Shown here: one piece after another, positions 61,409 through 64,000 of the stretch
How positions within the stretch are numbered: the stretch's first letter is position 1
Layout: every line of letters begins with the position of its first letter
Assembly: GCF_028769735.1 (NCBI RefSeq)
Contig: NC_088173.1
Span: 18,540,038 to 18,604,037, forward strand
DNA length: 64,000 nucleotides
DNA from: Zonotrichia leucophrys gambelii
Lineage: Eukaryota; Chordata; Aves; Passeriformes; Passerellidae
Direction: 5' to 3'
Translations under genes and position numbers: made by a program
Notes under the pieces: generated by a model
Told to the model about the DNA's origin: nothing
The model's database searches: none
Seen by the model: only the letters and a program-made list of their open reading frames with translations

Positions 61409-62115
61409 GTAGTAAAGGTGGTATACAAGAGCTAAGATATGCATCACTCATTCAATGGAAAAGGAGTTTTTCAGAGTAACACAGTACATTGCTTTTTTGA
61501 GATATCACCCTTATATTCTATTAATTTTTCTTTAGCAGTATGAAGTGCTAAGTACTTTAACAAGTAATACATGAAGGAACCCCAGAAAGAGTCAATAAGT
61601 ATTTTATTGAAAGGAATTACATTTTTATTACCAGAGTTCAAATTTCTGCAGAACTAACATATCAAAATGACTTCTAAGTTGTGTTCAAGATATATCCATG
61701 CCTGTGCATTCACACTTCAAAGCACTGCTACTCTGCCTTATCAGAGAATACTAAAATGAAGCAGAATTTAGGGATTTTCCCACTTACTACCACACAGAGG
61801 AAGACTTGACTTTTATCCAGTAGTAGTCTGAAGTACTGGCATGTACTTTCAAAACTATCTGTAGTTTTTAACTTAAAATATGCATCATCTCTATCCAGCT
61901 ATATTACCTATCTATATATTGTTTAGCTGTACAGATAGTGAGCACTTTCACAGGGCTTGAAGGTAACTAATGTTGACTGTGAAAGAATGTCAGTGAGAAA
62001 AGCATTGGTAGATTCTGAATTCACTGCTGTGTGCATCTAGTTTGGTTTGCAAATGATGTAATTTTCTAACTTGAGAGAGCACATCTCCTAGTCCACTCTG
62101 TCAGTGTTGCTAGTA

Positions 62116-62276
62116 CCAAAACCAGTACCTGTAATGTCAAGGACATGAGACATCTAGAGATCAATTTCAAAGCTAATGAGGTCTAAACTGGATCCCAAAA
62201 CCAGTACCTGTAATGTCAAGGACATGAGACATCTAGAGATCAATTTCAAAGCTAATGAGGTCTAAACTGGATCCCA
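62116..62276. repeat. Exact 79-bp tandem duplication
   Basis: The unit at 62116-62194 is repeated without a mismatch at 62195-62273, and identity runs three further bases to 62276. The unit begins CCAAAACCAGTACCTG and ends AAACTGGATC. It has no coding potential I can see. Perfect identity in a window where transposon copies are clearly diverged implies a recent duplication, or an assembly artefact. It lies 55 bp before the CR1 terminus at 62332. Confidence 0.97.
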
Positions 62277-62331
62277 GATATCTTTTATAACATAACACAA
62301 CCTAGGATGGCATCATGTTGTATATTTTTAT

Positions 62332-62462
62332 GTCACAGAATAAGCTAAAGTTGGAAGGACCCACAAATATCATTGAGTCCAAATCTCTGCTATGGACAGC
62401 ACAGTCCCCAAGAGTTACAACATGTGTCTAAGAATATTGCCCAAATCCTTCTGTCCTTCTCC
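62332..62462 (-). mobile_element. CR1 LINE 3' terminus, minus strand
   Basis: On plus it reads TCACAGAATAAGCTAAAGTTGG, then AAGGACCCACAAATATCATTG and AGTCCAAATC, then a segment with CCCCAAGAGTTACAACATGTGTCTAAG. This is the reverse complement of the CR1 3' end, which carries a GACTCGATGATC-type segment. About 130 bp remain. It is moderately diverged. Confidence 0.88.
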
Positions 62463-64000
62463 TTCCCCCAACATATCCCCACTCCCTCATCAAGAGAGAA
62501 ACGCATTAGTTTATGCCATATCAGCTAGAGAGCAAACTGTACTACCCATCTTCAAATAAATTTAATAATCCTGTAAATTATTTTTCTTTCCTTCTCATCT
62601 GTTCCTCTCAAGGATCAAGCACAGTCAAAAAAAACCCCAAAACACTTCAAGAAATGAGTTAGGGGGTTTGCTCTTTCACAGTTCATCAAACAAATGAAGA
62701 ACTGAAGATCTTGTACCTGTGATTGAAAATAAGATTTTAACAAGCAGGGAAATGAATAATTCATTTACATGTGATCTTTGGACTGGTGTCCCCTGGTTCT
62801 TCTCAAACTCACTACATCAGAAGAATTATTCAGAAGAGATTTCACATGACACAAAGATTCCTTTATACTTGTCAGAGAGTCAAGGTGGCCTCCCATCAAC
62901 AACATGGCTCCAGGTTGATTTTCTTTCTCCTTTTCTGAGTCCATTTCCCTCTCCTGAATACTGATTAGGACCTGTATCTGCTGTGTTCCTGTGACTTTTA
63001 ACAGATTCAAACAAGTTCAACTTTGTGAAGACATTGACTTGAAACAGTTTGAGGCAGGACTATGTGAGCTCTCTAAGATTTAAAGGATATTCTACTTCCT
63101 CACATGCATTTTCACTGCACTGACCCTCAAAACTGGTATGAATAAAATGTATTTCTTACCTTCCCAGAAACATTTTTTATACAACATCTGTGACAGGAGC
63201 AACAAGAAATTATTTTTTATTATAATGCTATTATCATTGCAATATAAGTGGAAAGCAAAGTCAAAATAATATATCATGGACCATAAAGTACAGATTTGAA
63301 ATTAAATACTTTTAAAAAGCAAAGTTCTTAGATGTCAAGATATACTGACATTTCAAAATATGCCCTTGACATGTTTCTTTATCATTCTTGTGTAAGTATC
63401 AGTTGCTTTTTTCAGAAGGAAATATACTTTGGCAAGTATTTCTTCTGCTTATTTTTAAAAATATATATCTAATATAGACCTTATATTTAGTTTTCAGATC
63501 AGTAGCAAGGTCTTCTAGGAATCCAGCATTACCCATTTCTTATCAAATTTGCAGTCTTGTGCTGACCAATATCAAAAGGATAATATTTAGGAGAGGCTGT
63601 ATTACCAATATTTTCTATTTAGCACACCAGCAAGACTTGGATCTTAGAACACCTGGAAGAAAGACAGGCTTTCTTTGTGAACAAAAGCTTTCCAATATTC
63701 CCATCACTGGTCCAACAAAAGGAGGAAGGAAAGGAATGCAGATTTTATTATTTTTTTTGCCCTGAGCATTGATTTAAGGGATTTACCTAGCAAATCAAAA
63801 TAATCCATGGCAGAAAAGATGTAACTCTGAAAGAACCCATCTCTCCTGGACCAAGTAGTATTTACTTTTACTAAAAAACTGGAAATGCTCTCAAATTTTA
63901 GGAAAAGTGAGCACACAGAAATCAAAAGGGTGACTTTGTATTTAATAGGCACTAGAACATCTGACTGGGGAAAGAATCAGGATTCTCTCTGTAGAAGAGG
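62463..64000. other. AT-rich non-coding DNA
   Basis: No gene or repeat family recognised. Overlapping open frames at 62719-62964 (plus) and 62765-63010 (minus) are antisense shadows of each other, and neither resembles a known protein. Confidence 0.6.

Larger units (their letters stand above)
53301..62115. other. AT-rich non-coding DNA
   Basis: No gene and no mobile element recognised in nearly 9 kb. An A/C-rich patch lies at about 54150-54240, and a T run at about 61393-61408. The segment at 55867-55904 resembles 14387-14424. POU octamers occur at 58451, 59397 and 60236. Short open frames on both strands look random. Confidence 0.6.

Noticed and set aside
1..64000. CRISPR arrays, tRNA or rRNA genes, operons
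   Set aside because: No regularly spaced direct repeats, no tRNA B-box with matching cloverleaf and no rRNA-like segments were seen. The sequence is vertebrate non-coding DNA.

Overview
The window looks like AT-rich, non-coding vertebrate nuclear DNA, and most probably comes from a bird. The main evidence is a set of CR1 LINE fragments (several on each strand, including the typical 3' end with the ATTCTATGA-type terminus). There are also two copies of an avian endogenous-retrovirus LTR beginning with a TGGTTTAACTCCAG motif. The base is perhaps 35-37% GC by eye, CpG is sparse, and mononucleotide A/T runs are scattered throughout. Nothing suggests a prokaryotic, plasmid or viral genome. Passerine versus other bird cannot be settled from the sequence alone.

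I found no convincing protein-coding gene, tRNA, rRNA, snRNA or CRISPR array. Open frames are short, the longest being about 141 codons at 34264-34689. They often begin at non-ATG codons, have no recognisable domain and lie in AT-rich sequence, as expected by chance. One weak candidate terminal exon (minus strand, about 2387-2585) follows a good splice-acceptor-like sequence. The window is therefore best read as intergenic DNA or the inside of a very large intron.

Layout: 0-7 kb is unique-looking sequence with one LTR (622-930), the weak exon candidate and two hairpins. 6.7-7.5 kb is a homeodomain/POU-motif-rich stretch that could be a conserved regulatory element. 7.7-8.1 kb is a CR1 3' end on the minus strand. 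8-27 kb is almost repeat-free, with a pair of adjacent hairpins at 15.25-15.31 kb. 27-29 kb holds a short CR1 3' end and a second LTR fragment. 33.2-33.7 kb is GC-richer and probably a CR1 5'-region fragment. 37.7-38.0 kb is a CR1 3' end (plus). 41.0-42.6 kb is the largest mobile element, a decayed CR1 body with endonuclease/reverse-transcriptase remnants. 47.44-47.60 kb is a 158-base stretch with no G on the plus strand. 52.5-53.3 kb is an unexplained GC-richer block next to a TAG-rich microsatellite. 62.1-62.5 kb holds an exact 79-bp tandem duplication followed by a CR1 3' end.

No set of genes works together here. The most useful leads are the recent-looking 79-bp duplication, the GC-rich block at 52.5 kb, the G-free tract, and the palindromic octamer-like sites at 7387-7400 and 34525-34538 within a window that has a modest excess of ATTTGCAT/ATGCAAAT octamers.
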